Origin: Arthrobacter humicola
GTDB taxonomy: Bacteria > Actinomycetota > Actinomycetes > Actinomycetales > Micrococcaceae
Reading direction: 5' to 3'
Length of the DNA stretch: 64,000 bases
Assembly (NCBI RefSeq): GCF_022803015.1
Contig: NZ_JAFKON010000001.1
Location: 806,001 to 870,000, forward strand
Shown: piece after piece, positions 53,432 through 62,650 of the stretch
Position numbering within the stretch: the first letter of the stretch is position 1
Layout: every line of letters begins with the position of its first letter
The notes under the pieces: model-generated
Told to the model about the DNA's origin: nothing
Database searches by the model: none
The model's input: only the letters and a program-made list of their open reading frames with translations
Translations under genes and position numbers: made by a program

Positions 53432-56125
53432 TTAGTTCCGCGGCTTGGTCCGGGCCGTCGCGGGCGCGGTCCACGGGTCTTCAGGCCACGGATGCCGCGG
53501 ATAGCGGCCGCGCATTTCGGCCCGGACCTGGGCGTAGGGCCCGGACCAGAAGGACGCGAGATCGTCCGTCACGGCCAGGGGCCGGCGGGCCGGCGAGAGC
53601 AGGTGGAACAGCACCGGCACGCGCCCGTCGGCCAGCCGCGGCGTCTCCGCCCAGCCAAAGCACTCCTGCAGCTTGACGGCCACCACGGGCCGGCCGGTGG
53701 CGTCTGCGGCGTCCGGGTAGTCGATCCGGATCCGGGATCCGCTGGGGACCGCCAGCGACTCGGGTGCCAGTTCGCCCAGCCGGGCCGCCTCGGGCCACGG
53801 CAGCAGCCGGCCCAGCGGGCCGGCGAGGTCGATCCCGCCCGTCGATGCCCCGCCGGCCAACGCCGCGAGCTCCGGGGCCAGCCAGTCCTGAAGCCGGGCC
53901 AGCAACGCGGGCTCGGAAACGTCGGGCCATGCCCCGCCCAGCTCCCGGTGCAGCAGGGCAAGACGGCGGCGCAAGCCGTCCGCCGCGTTCGACCATCCGA
54001 TGGTGGCCAGCCCCTCGCTGGCCAGTGCGCGGGCCACAGCTGCGCGGCCCTCCTGCGCAGGAGGCCGTACCGGGGTGGACGAGAGCACGATCGCGCCCAG
54101 GCGGCGCTCCCGCCGGGCCGAGACCCGGCCCTGGCTAAACCGCGCCTGCAGCGTGTCGCTCAGGAGGTTGCCGGCGGCGGCCTCTGCGGTGTCCGCCGTC
54201 AGCGGCGCCGCAGAGCGGATGACGGCACCGGTCCCCGCGGCATCGCGCCCTTGTGCGCGGGACACTTCGGCCACTCCCAGCCATTCGTGCCCGGACAGGG
54301 CGCTGCCGGCCGGCAACCCGGCCCGGGTTCCGGAGGTCAGCAGGTATTGTGCCGGCCCCTGGCCCGGAACGCGGCGCGCCACCCGGTCCGGAAAGGCCAG
54401 GGCGACGACAAACCCGACGGCCTCCGCGGCACCAACGGCCCCAGCAGACGCAACCGGCGCGGCGCGGGATGGCTTCTGGTGCCCGCCACCGGTGGATTCC
54501 TGCCGGGCGATTGATTCCATCCGCCGGACGTCCTCCGACCAGCGCCGGGATCCGGGATCGCGGCCCGTCCGCAGCGCGGCAAGCAGTCTGGTGAGGTCTG
54601 CGCCCGGTGCGCGCTGGTCCCCCGACACCAGGGCGACGGCCTCGGCCGCCGTGCGGTAGCCCACCGTCGCGGCGCCGTCCAGCAGGGCGCGGGCAAGGCG
54701 GGGGTCAGTCGGGACCCGGGCCAGGGTCTTGCCCACCTCGGTTGCGTGACCGTCCGCGGTGACGGCGCCGAGTTCCCGCAGCACTTCGACGGCCTCGTCC
54801 ATCGCGGCCCGGGGCGGCGTGTCCGGCAGCGCAAGTCCCCGGCCGCCGGGGGCTCCCCAGCAGGCCAGGACCAGGGCGGCGCCGGTCAGGTCAGCTGCCG
54901 CGATCTCCGGCGTCGGGTGCGCCGGCGCGGCACCAAAGGCCCTCTGGTCATAGCAGCGGATCACCGTGCCCGGGCCCTGGCGTGCGGCACGGCCGGCACG
55001 CTGGTCCGCGGACGCCCGGGAGCAGGACACCGTCACGAGGCCGGACATTCCGCGGCCGGCGTCGCGCCGCGGCTCGCGGGACAGCCCGGAATCGATGACC
55101 AGCCGGACGCCCGGAACAGTGAGGGAGGACTCGGCGAGTGCGGTGGAAACGATGATCCGGGCAGCCCCGCCGGGCTCACGCCCGGAGACGGCGCGGTCCT
55201 GCTCCGCCGCCGGGGCCTGGCCGTGGAGTTCCAGAACCTCGGCGCGGCTCCGGCCACGGAGCCGCGCCGCCACGTAGGAAACCTCCCACGCGCCGGGAAC
55301 GAACACCAGGGCGTCCACGTCCCGTCCGCCAGCCAGCGCGGCCGCATGCCCGGCCGCTGCCGTGTCGGCCACATGGTCCAGGAAGGCCCGGGCCACGCCC
55401 CGCTCATCCAGCCGCGGCGCCGACGCGGGGGCCCATTCCACGTCCAGCGAAAAGAGCACGGACGGACAGTCAATGACCGGTGCCGGGCCGCCGCCGTCGT
55501 CGTTTCCGTCCGCCGCCTCACCGATCAGCGTGTCTCCGATCAAGGCGGCGAAGCGGGGGGCATCGAGGGTGGCCGACATAGCGATCAGGGCGAGGTCGCC
55601 GCGCAACTGGCGGACTTCGGCGAGCATGCCAACGAGGAGGTCGGTCTCCAGCCCGCGTTCGTGGACCTCATCGAGGATCACGGCGTCCGTGCCCTCGAGC
55701 CCCGGGTCCGCGAGGAGGCGGCGAAGCAGGATGCCGGGGGTAACGAACTCGATCACAGTACCGGGGCCGGTCTGGCGTTCCCCGCGGACCGTGTAGCCCA
55801 CGCGGTCGCCGAGCCGGGTGCCGTCCAGGGCGGCCAGGCGCCGGGCGGCCGCACGGGCAGCGACGCGGCGCGGCTGGGTGACCACGATCCGCGGGCGCCG
55901 GCCCCTCCCGCCGGCGGCGATGTTTGCGAGCAGCGGCGGCACCAGCGTCGTTTTGCCTGTGCCGGGAGGCGCCTGCACCACCGCGGACGCCCCCGCACCA
56001 CCGGCGTGCAATGCCGCCGCGAGGGCTCCCAGCGATTCCGCAAAAGCCAGGCCAGCCCCGATGGCGTCGAGGTCGAAGAGCCCCTTCGCGCAGGCTGGGT
56101 CCAGGGGTGTGTTCGCGGAAGTCAC
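53432..56125 (-). CDS. hrpB: ATP-dependent RNA helicase HrpB
   Basis: An 897-residue DEAH-type helicase of the HrpB subfamily. Motif I APPGTGKTTLVPPLL (about residue 52), Ia TQPRRVAARAAARRLA, motif II LDEVHERGLETD, motif III SATLDAP, motif VI QRAGRAARQGPG. The C-terminal HrpB domain (LGRLLPWPEAARLGELAPESL and GRPVVAVKLQECFGWAETPRL) identifies it. Role in actinobacteria is unclear. GTG start lies one base after GGAGG, so the true start may be a few codons further in. Confidence 0.93.
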   Translation of the reverse strand: MTSANTPLDPACAKGLFDLDAIGAGLAFAESLGALAAALHAGGAGASAVVQAPPGTGKTTLVPPLLANIAAGGRGRRPRIVVTQPRRVAARAAARRLAALDGTRLGDRVGYTVRGERQTGPGTVIEFVTPGILLRRLLADPGLEGTDAVILDEVHERGLETDLLVGMLAEVRQLRGDLALIAMSATLDAPRFAALIGDTLIGEAADGNDDGGGPAPVIDCPSVLFSLDVEWAPASAPRLDERGVARAFLDHVADTAAAGHAAALAGGRDVDALVFVPGAWEVSYVAARLRGRSRAEVLELHGQAPAAEQDRAVSGREPGGAARIIVSTALAESSLTVPGVRLVIDSGLSREPRRDAGRGMSGLVTVSCSRASADQRAGRAARQGPGTVIRCYDQRAFGAAPAHPTPEIAAADLTGAALVLACWGAPGGRGLALPDTPPRAAMDEAVEVLRELGAVTADGHATEVGKTLARVPTDPRLARALLDGAATVGYRTAAEAVALVSGDQRAPGADLTRLLAALRTGRDPGSRRWSEDVRRMESIARQESTGGGHQKPSRAAPVASAGAVGAAEAVGFVVALAFPDRVARRVPGQGPAQYLLTSGTRAGLPAGSALSGHEWLGVAEVSRAQGRDAAGTGAVIRSAAPLTADTAEAAAGNLLSDTLQARFSQGRVSARRERRLGAIVLSSTPVRPPAQEGRAAVARALASEGLATIGWSNAADGLRRRLALLHRELGGAWPDVSEPALLARLQDWLAPELAALAGGASTGGIDLAGPLGRLLPWPEAARLGELAPESLAVPSGSRIRIDYPDAADATGRPVVAVKLQECFGWAETPRLADGRVPVLFHLLSPARRPLAVTDDLASFWSGPYAQVRAEMRGRYPRHPWPEDPWTAPATARTKPRN

Positions 56126-56250
56126 GCCTCCATTGTCCCTGCAATGGAGTCCTGGCCATCCATCCGGCGCCGCGCCGCTGATCCACCCGCCGGCGCCCCG
56201 CCGGCGCGGGCACGGGTGCGGCCCCGTTCGTGCACGCGGGTGTGCCGGCG

Positions 56251-56967
56251 CTACGGGTGCGCGGCCAGGAGCGTCTTGCCGCTCGCGACGGCACGGATTT
56301 CAATGCTGCGGATATCGGCTCTCGGGACAACTGTGGTGGCCGTCGGTGTCGCCACTGTCCCCGGCGTTGCTGTCCAGGTGGCCACCTGGGTGGTGGCGCC
56401 GCGGGAGTCGAGAATCACCAATCCGTACTCCTCCGGCGCGCGGAGACCGCCCGGCAGAGCATAGTCGGCCGGGGACGGCGTGTACGTGCACTGCCAGTCG
56501 ATCTGCGTTCCCCACGGCTGCGTGGTCAGGGATCCGGTGGCCACCATGGCACTGTCGGCGACCGGGGTGAAGTTCAGGGCCGTCGCGGATGCGGCCTGGA
56601 TCTGGGCAGCCGGGGGCGGGGAGGCCGTGACCTCAACGTAAACCGCGCCCGCGGCGGCAGCGGCGCCCAGCATGATCCCGGCGACAGCCAGGCGGGTGCG
56701 CCGGCGGCCGCGCTGGACCTTGCGCGCCAGTCCGGGCTGCAACGTCGGTGTCCGCCGTTCGCCGTCAGTCCGCCCGAGGGACTGGGCTTCCTCGGGTGAG
56801 AGTGCTGCCAGCAGCGACGGCAGTCCGGCAAGTTCGGCGACGGCGGCCCTGCAGCCAGCGCAGCCGGACAGGTGCTCCTCGAACTCGTGCCGCTCAGAGG
56901 AGACGAGGGATCCCAGCACGTACGCGGCATCCCAGCGCCGGTACTCATCGGTTCCGTTCCGGTTCAT
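56251..56967 (-). CDS. Anti-sigma factor with zinc-type motif
   Basis: A 238-residue RskA-like membrane protein. The N-terminal anti-sigma domain has the zinc motif HLSGCAGC (H-x3-C-x2-C, about residues 32-39); one membrane helix lies at about 98-115 (LAVAGIMLGAAAAAGAVYV); the extracytoplasmic C-domain (about 120-238) is RskA-like. It would hold the partner sigma factor inactive until a signal triggers its cleavage. ATG 56967 overlaps the sigma stop (ATGA). Confidence 0.9.
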   Translation of the reverse strand: MNRNGTDEYRRWDAAYVLGSLVSSERHEFEEHLSGCAGCRAAVAELAGLPSLLAALSPEEAQSLGRTDGERRTPTLQPGLARKVQRGRRRTRLAVAGIMLGAAAAAGAVYVEVTASPPPAAQIQAASATALNFTPVADSAMVATGSLTTQPWGTQIDWQCTYTPSPADYALPGGLRAPEEYGLVILDSRGATTQVATWTATPGTVATPTATTVVPRADIRSIEIRAVASGKTLLAAHP

Positions 56968-57470
56968 GGCGTCACGCCTCCCTCCTGAAGGGCCAGCCTC
57001 ATCGCCCTCAGCGCGTAGTGCAGGCGCGACTTCACTGTTCCCTCGGCCAGTTGAAGATTTTGCGCGATCTCGGCGGTCGTCTCCCGCAAATAGTACGAAT
57101 GAATGACGACGGCCCGGTGCTCGGCGGACAGCCCGGCGAGCGCATCCGAGACAAGCCACCCGTCCAGGATCCTGTCGACCCGGTCCGCCTCCGGAATCTC
57201 TGGCAGCTGGTCGGTTGCCGTTTCGTGCCGGCGGCGGGCGCTGCGCCGGTCATCGATGACGAGATTGCGGGCGACCGTGTAAAGCCAGGCCCGCACCGCC
57301 GGCTCCGGGCGCTGCAGAATCGCCGGGTGTTTCCACGCGCGGATCAGCGTCTCCTGCACGACGTCGTCCGCCAGGGCGCTGTCACGCGTCATTCCCATGA
57401 CGAACCGCCATAGCGCCGGGCCGTAAGCCTCCTGCAGCGATCGCAGTAACTCGGCCTCCTGATCGGACAT
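56964..57470 (-). CDS. ECF RNA polymerase sigma factor
   Basis: A 168-residue group IV sigma factor. Region 2 (about residues 15-80) contains ALADDVVQETLIRAWKHPA and VRAWLYTVARNLVIDDRR; region 4 (about 105-160) contains LSAEHRAVVIHSYYLRETTAEIAQNLQLAEGTVKSRLHYA in its HTH. ATG follows GGAGG. The next gene, coupled by four bases, is its anti-sigma factor. The target promoters are unknown; the divergent lipoprotein gene 159 bases away is a candidate. Confidence 0.93.
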   Translation of the reverse strand: MSDQEAELLRSLQEAYGPALWRFVMGMTRDSALADDVVQETLIRAWKHPAILQRPEPAVRAWLYTVARNLVIDDRRSARRRHETATDQLPEIPEADRVDRILDGWLVSDALAGLSAEHRAVVIHSYYLRETTAEIAQNLQLAEGTVKSRLHYALRAMRLALQEGGVTP

Positions 57471-57628
57471 TTCCGCCTCCTTGGAGGTAGGACGACGCCG
57501 GGCGGCAAACAGTTCACTTGCGCCCGGCGCGGTCAATGGCCGCAGTCCGTGTTGAACCTGCAGGCTGCCGGAACCGTTGTAGGGACAGGTCCGGCCGCCC
57601 CTGGCCGGCCATCCCTAAGGAGAGCACA

Positions 57629-58057
57629 ATGAGGATTCTTCGCCCGGCGACTGCCGCCGCGGCGTTGGGCGCCATCCTGCTGCTGGGGGCCTGCTTCGGC
57701 GGGCACACAGCGACGCCGGCACCGGCCCCCTACACAGTCCCGTCAGTTCCTGCGACGGGGAACCCCTCACCGTCGCCCAAGGACCCCGCCAGCAACGCGG
57801 CTCCGCCGTCGACCGTTGCCGCGCCCGTTGCGCCGGCGCCGCCACGGTATGTTGCCCCGCCCGTTGCGCCGGCCCCGCCACGGTACATTGCGCCGCCCGC
57901 CCCGGCGCCCATGATCCGGCCGCCGGCGCCCGCCCCGCGGCGCGTCGCTCCACCGGCGCCGCGGCCCATGGTTCCGCCGCCCGCCCGGGTGCCTGCCGGA
58001 AACGATCATGATGCCGACAACAACGGAGGACCGGACGACGGTGACGGCAACAAGTAG
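57629..58057 (+). CDS. Proline-rich lipoprotein
   Basis: A 142-residue exported lipoprotein: signal peptide and lipobox ending in LLLGAC (Cys about 21), then an Ala/Pro-rich stretch containing two 12-residue PVAPAPPRY-type units and an acidic Asp/Asn/Gly end. It is probably a disordered wall-spanning stalk. ATG follows GGAGAGCACA. Divergent from the ECF sigma gene, which might control it. The 3' end overlaps the next lipoprotein. Confidence 0.75.
   Translation: MRILRPATAAAALGAILLLGACFGGHTATPAPAPYTVPSVPATGNPSPSPKDPASNAAPPSTVAAPVAPAPPRYVAPPVAPAPPRYIAPPAPAPMIRPPAPAPRRVAPPAPRPMVPPPARVPAGNDHDADNNGGPDDGDGNK
57824..57895. repeat. Two 36-bp tandem repeats in the proline-rich lipoprotein gene
   Basis: Units at 57824-57859 and 57860-57895 both begin CCCGTTGCGCCGGC and encode 12-residue PVAPAPPRY-VAP/IAP units. 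They differ at only a few bases. Confidence 0.75.
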
Positions 58058-58679
58058 CAGCCACGGGGCGCTTGGGCCGGGCCCCGGCAGGGGGCTCCTG
58101 TTCGGGGTGCCGGCGGCGCTAGCGGCCTTGGCCCTCGGCGCGTGCGGCAGTCCGGCCGGGAACCAGACGGCGGCGCCTGCCTCCGGCCCCACCCCGTTCG
58201 CGTGGTTCCGTCCCGGACCGGCCCCGGCAGGATGGCAGCCGCTGGAGCTTCCGGACACGACAGCCGTGCTGGCCATCCCACCTGATGCCGCTCCCGTGCC
58301 GGGCGACCCCGGCAGCGTGTCCGCGACCGTCACCGCACCCGACGGGGACCTCCATATCTATCTCAATGCCACGCCGCAACAGGGCGACGAGTCGCTGGCC
58401 AATTGGCCCGAATTCCGGCTGGCCCATCTCAGAGGCGAGAACGCCGCATCCGCGAGCCGGCTGCAGTACCGCGCCGGAATGGGGTTCCGGGGAGGCACCG
58501 GTTCCTGCGTGGAAGACACCTATGTAACGCGGATCGGTGCCCACAATTACCGTGAAATAGCCTGCCTCGTTGCAGGAACCCGGGGAAGCAGCGTCCTGGT
58601 TGTGGCCACGCCGGCCGATTCCTGGGACCGCTTCAGCCCGGTGCTGCAGCAGGCGGTGGACGCGTATGCCCCCGAATAG
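58041..58679 (+). CDS. Lipoprotein of unknown function
   Basis: A 212-residue lipoprotein with signal peptide and lipobox ALGACGS, a short linker and a C-terminal domain of about 150 residues (PAGWQPLELPDTTAVLAIPP, then DTYVTRIGAHNYREIACLVAG) with two Cys that may pair. GTG 58041 was chosen because GGAGGA lies ten bases upstream; ATG 58008 is an alternative giving 11 more residues. Either way it overlaps the proline-rich lipoprotein gene, so the two are coupled. No family recognised. Confidence 0.72.
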   Translation: MTATSSSHGALGPGPGRGLLFGVPAALAALALGACGSPAGNQTAAPASGPTPFAWFRPGPAPAGWQPLELPDTTAVLAIPPDAAPVPGDPGSVSATVTAPDGDLHIYLNATPQQGDESLANWPEFRLAHLRGENAASASRLQYRAGMGFRGGTGSCVEDTYVTRIGAHNYREIACLVAGTRGSSVLVVATPADSWDRFSPVLQQAVDAYAPE

Positions 58680-58809
58680 GGGTACGCCCCCATCCCGATC
58701 GAGCAGGGTGGCCTGAACCGATGGAGGCAGCCGGCTGGCCGTGGCCGGTTGGTTTAGTCACAGCGAAGGCGGGAGACTGGATCAACTCGATCACGAAAGT
58801 GGGAACCAC

Positions 58810-59076
58810 ATGATCAATCTCAAGCAAGACGCCGAGGGGTTCATCCGCATGAACCGGCACTTCCCGGAAAAGTCGCTCATCAGCATCACGTTCACGGACG
58901 GCTCAGAACACGTCTATTCCGGGCACCGCCTCAACGGGATCTACGACGAGGCCCTGGCGGAGTACCGGGCGCAGAACCACCTGGATGCCAAGGGGTTCTC
59001 GCGGGCCCCCAAGAAAACGGTCCAGCCAGCGAACAAGATCGAGTTCGTTCCGGTGCACGCCGGAATGGACCCGTAG
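58810..59076 (+). CDS. Small conserved-type protein, unknown
   Basis: An 88-residue protein, MINLKQDAEGFIRMNRHFPE onwards, with SISITF-like beta strands and an amphipathic centre (GIYDEALAEYRAQNHL). No family recognised. ATG 58810 follows GTGGGAACCAC; an in-frame GTG at 58741 would add 23 residues that look non-coding. Confidence 0.6.
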   Translation: MINLKQDAEGFIRMNRHFPEKSLISITFTDGSEHVYSGHRLNGIYDEALAEYRAQNHLDAKGFSRAPKKTVQPANKIEFVPVHAGMDP

Positions 59077-59147
59077 CGGCGCCCCTGGCCACCCAACGTC
59101 CGCGTGGGCCGGTCTGCCGCGGCCGGGTCGCCGTGCGCCCTGCCGGA

Positions 59148-59480
59148 TCAGCCGACGCCTACCGCGCCCGGCCCGTGCGCCGGGCGGCGGAGGGCCCGGG
59201 CGCGGATCCGGAGGTCGTTGTCGTGCACCCGCCGGTCGACGCCGGGCACCGGCGCCGGAGTGCTTCTCGGCCGCGGTGCCGCCGGACTTGCCGGCGGCTC
59301 CGGGCACAGATCACTGATCAGCCCCATGCCGGCATACTCGCGCACCGCGGTGATGCCGGCAACCGCTGCCGGCTTGTCCGCGAAGCCCTTTGACACGGCC
59401 AGTACTGCCCCGTCCGGTGCCCTGAGCCGAAACCTGAAGCAGGCATCAGCGTCAACGAAGAGTTCAAATGTGCCGGCCAT
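59148..59480 (-). CDS. YegP-family protein (DUF1508)
   Basis: A 110-residue protein with one YegP/UPF0339 repeat in the first 60 residues: FELFVDADACFRFRLRAPDG, AVLAVSKGFADKPAAVAGITAVREYA. E. coli YegP has two repeats; here the second half is replaced by a Pro/Arg-rich tail. Function unknown. Confidence 0.78.
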   Translation of the reverse strand: MAGTFELFVDADACFRFRLRAPDGAVLAVSKGFADKPAAVAGITAVREYAGMGLISDLCPEPPASPAAPRPRSTPAPVPGVDRRVHDNDLRIRARALRRPAHGPGAVGVG

Positions 59481-59743
59481 GACGATCCTCCCGGTTCGCG
59501 GGCTCCCCGTCCGGGCATCATTGCCACGGGGTGAAGGGGAAAGCGTCGCTGCTGCCCGCTGGATTGGTTTGTCCCTGAGGCTGAACGGATGATGTCAGCC
59601 CGTCATTAAAGTCTCGCTGCGGCCGTGGAACGCCCACAAGGCAAGTCACGTAAATCCCAGGTAAATAGAAGCCAACAGCCGTGCGCGGGCAACCGCCGTC
59701 TGGGTCCTCCGCGGGCAGGAACACTGCCGCCTCAGCGGTACCC

Positions 59744-59950
59744 CTACAGGGGCGGCCAATGGTCGCGGCAGTAGTCACCGCGGCTGACGCCGGGAGATCC
59801 TTGCGGGATGACGCGGTCCCAGGAGGGGCCGACGGCCTCGCTCCGCTCTGAAGGCTCGGCTGCCGCGGTGCGGCCTGCGTCGCCGGGAAGCCAGGTCATG
59901 ACTGAATCGTTGGACAACGTACCCCCCATTGTTCTTGGCTGGAGGCGCAC
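59744..59950 (-). CDS. Doubtful small ORF
   Basis: A 68-codon frame whose last two thirds have strong G/C third-position bias and end VSRGDYCRDHWPPL. Start is unclear (ATG 59950 or 59926), no ribosome site seen, no family recognised. It could be the end of a degraded gene. Confidence 0.22.
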   Translation of the reverse strand: MRLQPRTMGGTLSNDSVMTWLPGDAGRTAAAEPSERSEAVGPSWDRVIPQGSPGVSRGDYCRDHWPPL

Positions 59951-60015
59951 CGGCTCGCATTACGGACCGCCATGCGCCTCACGCAAGACTAGCCGGGAGT
60001 ACTGACACCAAAACA

Positions 60016-60029
60016 GGGACTTTGGACCG
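60016..60029. promoter_or_regulatory. DosR/DevR-like box (candidate)
   Basis: GGGACTTTGGACCG matches 11 of 14 positions of GGGACTWWAGTCCC, 190 bases upstream of the quercetinase gene. By-eye match only. Confidence 0.28.
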
Positions 60030-60218
60030 TATCGGCGAATGGCCGCGGGCGCCTACCCCTGACCGCCCGCCGGCCGCCGCCAACGGCTTCCCGGCGCCCA
60101 ACAGCCCGGAGCGACGGACAGAAGTGTTTCATCCATTGGAAATGGAGGTCGCCGCGGCGGAGAATCAGGGGCAGTCTTGGGGGCAGCCCGCGCTCCACAG
60201 ACAGGAAAGAAGGATGCG

Positions 60219-61286
60219 ATGTCCCTCAGCGTTGAGGAAATGAACAAAGAGCTCCCGTTGGCGAATGTGCTGCCGGGCGACGCCGTCCCGTACTACATGG
60301 CGTCGGGCGAAGGCGCCCGCTATGAGATCGCCGGCCAGCTGGTCACGGTGGTCGCCCGGGCGGCAGACACTGGCGGCATTTTCAGCGCCGCCTACATCTC
60401 CGGCGGCATGGGGGCCGAATCACCGTTTGTGAGCCACGCGGTGGAACACAAAACGCTGTACGTCTTCGACGGCATCCTGCACGTCTGGCTGCCGGGCGAA
60501 AGCCGCATCCTGACTCCCGGGGATTCCGTGGTGATCCCGCCGGGAACCCCGCACGCGTACCGGATGGCTAGCCACTACACCCGGTTCCTGAACTGGATGA
60601 CACCGGGCGGCGCCGAGGCCTACTACGAACGCGTCGGCACACCCATCGATTCGCACGTCCCACCTGTCACCCCGGGCCGGAAGCCCAGCCTGCAGGAGTG
60701 CGCGGCGGTGGGCGCCGAATTCGGCATCACGTTCCCCGACGTCGAACGGGTGGCACCGTCTTTCCGGCAGGACGCCGGGCTGCCGGCGGCTCAGAGCCCG
60801 TACTTCCTCAGTGCGGGCGAGGGCGAGCGGATGGTCAGCTACCAGACCATGTTCACGTACCTGTCCCGGCCGGCGAACACGGGAGCGAACTACTTCGCCG
60901 TCCACACCAAGGGCGCCAAGTCCCCCTACATTCCGCTGCACTTCCACGAGCAGCACACGGAAAACTTCCTCTGCACCGAGGGCCGGATGTGGATCTACGC
61001 CAACGGCCGCGAAGTGCTGCTCACCAAGGGCGACTTCCTCCACGCCCCGGCCGGGACCATCCACTCCTTCGCCTTCGATTCCCACAACACCCAGATGGTC
61101 GGGTTCCTGACGCCGTCGGTCTTCAACGGCTTCTTCGAGTACTTCAACAAGCCCACGGAGGATTACATGTACACCGAGGGCGGCGAGCCCTACATGGACA
61201 TGGAGGGCTTCGGCCGGGCCCAGGCCGAGATGGACCTGACCGTGGTGGGTCCCCCGCCGCAGCGCAGGGCTGCGCTGGACATCTAG
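60219..61286 (+). CDS. Quercetin 2,3-dioxygenase-like bicupin
   Basis: A 355-residue protein with two cupin domains. The first (about 40-150) contains SHAVEHKTLYVFDGILHVW and PPGTPHAYRM; the second (about 215-330) has PLHFHEQHTENFLCTEGRMWIY and HAPAGTIHSF, with intact metal ligands HFHEQH...E...H. This matches bacterial quercetin dioxygenases (QdoI type), which open the flavonol ring with O2 and release CO, a possible link to the CO dehydrogenase in this window. ATG 60219 follows AGGAAAGAAGGA. Confidence 0.9.
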   Translation: MSLSVEEMNKELPLANVLPGDAVPYYMASGEGARYEIAGQLVTVVARAADTGGIFSAAYISGGMGAESPFVSHAVEHKTLYVFDGILHVWLPGESRILTPGDSVVIPPGTPHAYRMASHYTRFLNWMTPGGAEAYYERVGTPIDSHVPPVTPGRKPSLQECAAVGAEFGITFPDVERVAPSFRQDAGLPAAQSPYFLSAGEGERMVSYQTMFTYLSRPANTGANYFAVHTKGAKSPYIPLHFHEQHTENFLCTEGRMWIYANGREVLLTKGDFLHAPAGTIHSFAFDSHNTQMVGFLTPSVFNGFFEYFNKPTEDYMYTEGGEPYMDMEGFGRAQAEMDLTVVGPPPQRRAALDI

Positions 61287-61336
61287 GCGGACCTGGGCAT
61301 CTGGCCCGGTTTTCCGGTCCGGCTGCAGGTCCCACA

Positions 61337-61377
61337 CGAATGGCCCGGAACCCCCGCGGAGGGTTCCGGGCCATTCG
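61337..61377. terminator. Bidirectional terminator between quercetinase and DUF3500 genes
   Basis: CGAATGGCCCGGAACCC (61337-61353) and its exact reverse complement (61361-61377) form a 17-bp stem around CCGCGGA, between convergent genes. Confidence 0.8.
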
Positions 61378-61402
61378 CGTCGGTGGACGGCTTGTCAGCG
61401 GT

Positions 61403-62650
61403 TCATGACGCGTGTCCGTTCAGAGCCTGGCGCACCAGCTCGCGCCCGTAGTCGTTGCCGTTCGGGGTGCGCAGCACCGTGTGCATGTGGAACGGGGCCG
61501 GGGTGTCATTGCTGAGGAAGACGCCTGTGTGGTGGTCCAGTTCCATGACCAGCACGGGGCTCTGCAGGCGGAAGTAGAAGGCGTCCTGCGCCTCCCATCC
61601 GCCGATCCAGCAGAACCAGGTTTCGTCCCAGTGGGCCGCGATTTCCCGCAGGCGGACGGTCCGCGGCCCGTCGGGGAGGAACGCGATGAAGTCTGCCACG
61701 AGCTGGTCCAGGATCGCGCGTGCCGCGGCGGGCATCGCGCTGACCGGGATTCCCTCGTAGGGAATCACGCGGTTGTCCTGGAAGCAGCCGGCCAGGTGAC
61801 GTTCGTCCCCGGGGTGCAGCCTGCCCTCCGGCATGGCCGGGTCCTGCATGTCCTCGAAAAGCGTGGCCTCGTCCCGCAGCGGCCCGGGCAGGGCTTGCAT
61901 GAGGCGCCGCGCCAAGGCGATCCGCTCCTTGAAAACGGCCACGCCCTGGTGCGGGCCGGCGTCGATGACGTCCGGTTCGGCGCCGAGGAACACCGGCGAG
62001 ACCACCAGCTGGGTCCCGGCCACCAGGGCGTTGAGCGCCACGTGGTGGCCGAAGAGTTGCCAGCCCCACGGGGACGTCTCCGACGGGTCACCGTAGAGGG
62101 CGAAGTTGTAGCTTAACTCGTTCATCAGCTCCGGCAGCTCCACCAGGTCGCCCAGGAATCCATTGATCCGCATCAGGTTACGGACCAGCCCGTAGCCGGC
62201 CGGACTCAGGCTCGCCGCCACGACGGCCAGGATCTGTTCGCGCACGTCCGGGTCCAGCTCGTCCAGGCGCAGGCCCGTGTCATGTTGCAGGAATTCCGGG
62301 TTGGCCCAGCTCTGCCATTCGTGCGCGTCCACCCCGTAGCGGAGCTGTTCGGCCTGGGCCGGCGTGAGTCGTGCCAGCAGGTCCCGGGCGGCGGCCGTCA
62401 TGGCGGCCGCCGGCGCCTCCTCCCCCGCCGGCGCCGTCTCGAGGGGGTACAGCCCGTCCCGGCGGACCCCGTCGCTGGTCACCCCGGTGAAAGGCTCGGG
62501 GTATTGGGCGGCCCAGCCTTGGATCATGGGACCCGCGAAGGGATCGGTCTTTGCCGCCTCGGCATAGCCGCGGGCATCCAGGCCACGGATCTGCGCCACC
62601 CGCGGGTGGTCGGGCGGGTAGAGATAGTCACGGAAGGACGGCACGGACAC
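61403..62650 (-). CDS. DUF3500 domain protein
   Basis: A 415-residue DUF3500 protein: ALVAGTQLVVSPVFLGAEPDV and a C-terminal ELDHHTGVFLSNDTPAPFHMHTVLR with many His residues. The family has no established activity; the HDHH-like motifs suggest metal binding. GTG 62650 follows AGGAG; its start overlaps the end of the monooxygenase gene by 23 bases, so the pair is coupled. Confidence 0.85.
   Translation of the reverse strand: MSVPSFRDYLYPPDHPRVAQIRGLDARGYAEAAKTDPFAGPMIQGWAAQYPEPFTGVTSDGVRRDGLYPLETAPAGEEAPAAAMTAAARDLLARLTPAQAEQLRYGVDAHEWQSWANPEFLQHDTGLRLDELDPDVREQILAVVAASLSPAGYGLVRNLMRINGFLGDLVELPELMNELSYNFALYGDPSETSPWGWQLFGHHVALNALVAGTQLVVSPVFLGAEPDVIDAGPHQGVAVFKERIALARRLMQALPGPLRDEATLFEDMQDPAMPEGRLHPGDERHLAGCFQDNRVIPYEGIPVSAMPAAARAILDQLVADFIAFLPDGPRTVRLREIAAHWDETWFCWIGGWEAQDAFYFRLQSPVLVMELDHHTGVFLSNDTPAPFHMHTVLRTPNGNDYGRELVRQALNGHAS

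Larger units (their letters stand above)
59481..60218. other. 738-bp region with little coding evidence
   Basis: Between the YegP-like gene and the quercetinase gene. One weak minus-strand frame (59744-59950) is listed separately. GGGACTTTGGACCG (60016-60029) resembles a DosR box. The remainder is AT-richer than the coding DNA, with no repeats or hairpins that stood out; it must contain the quercetinase promoter. Confidence 0.5.

Noticed and set aside
59518-59778. 86-codon minus-strand frame upstream of the YegP-like gene
   Set aside because: No clear third-position bias, no ribosome site and no family likeness.
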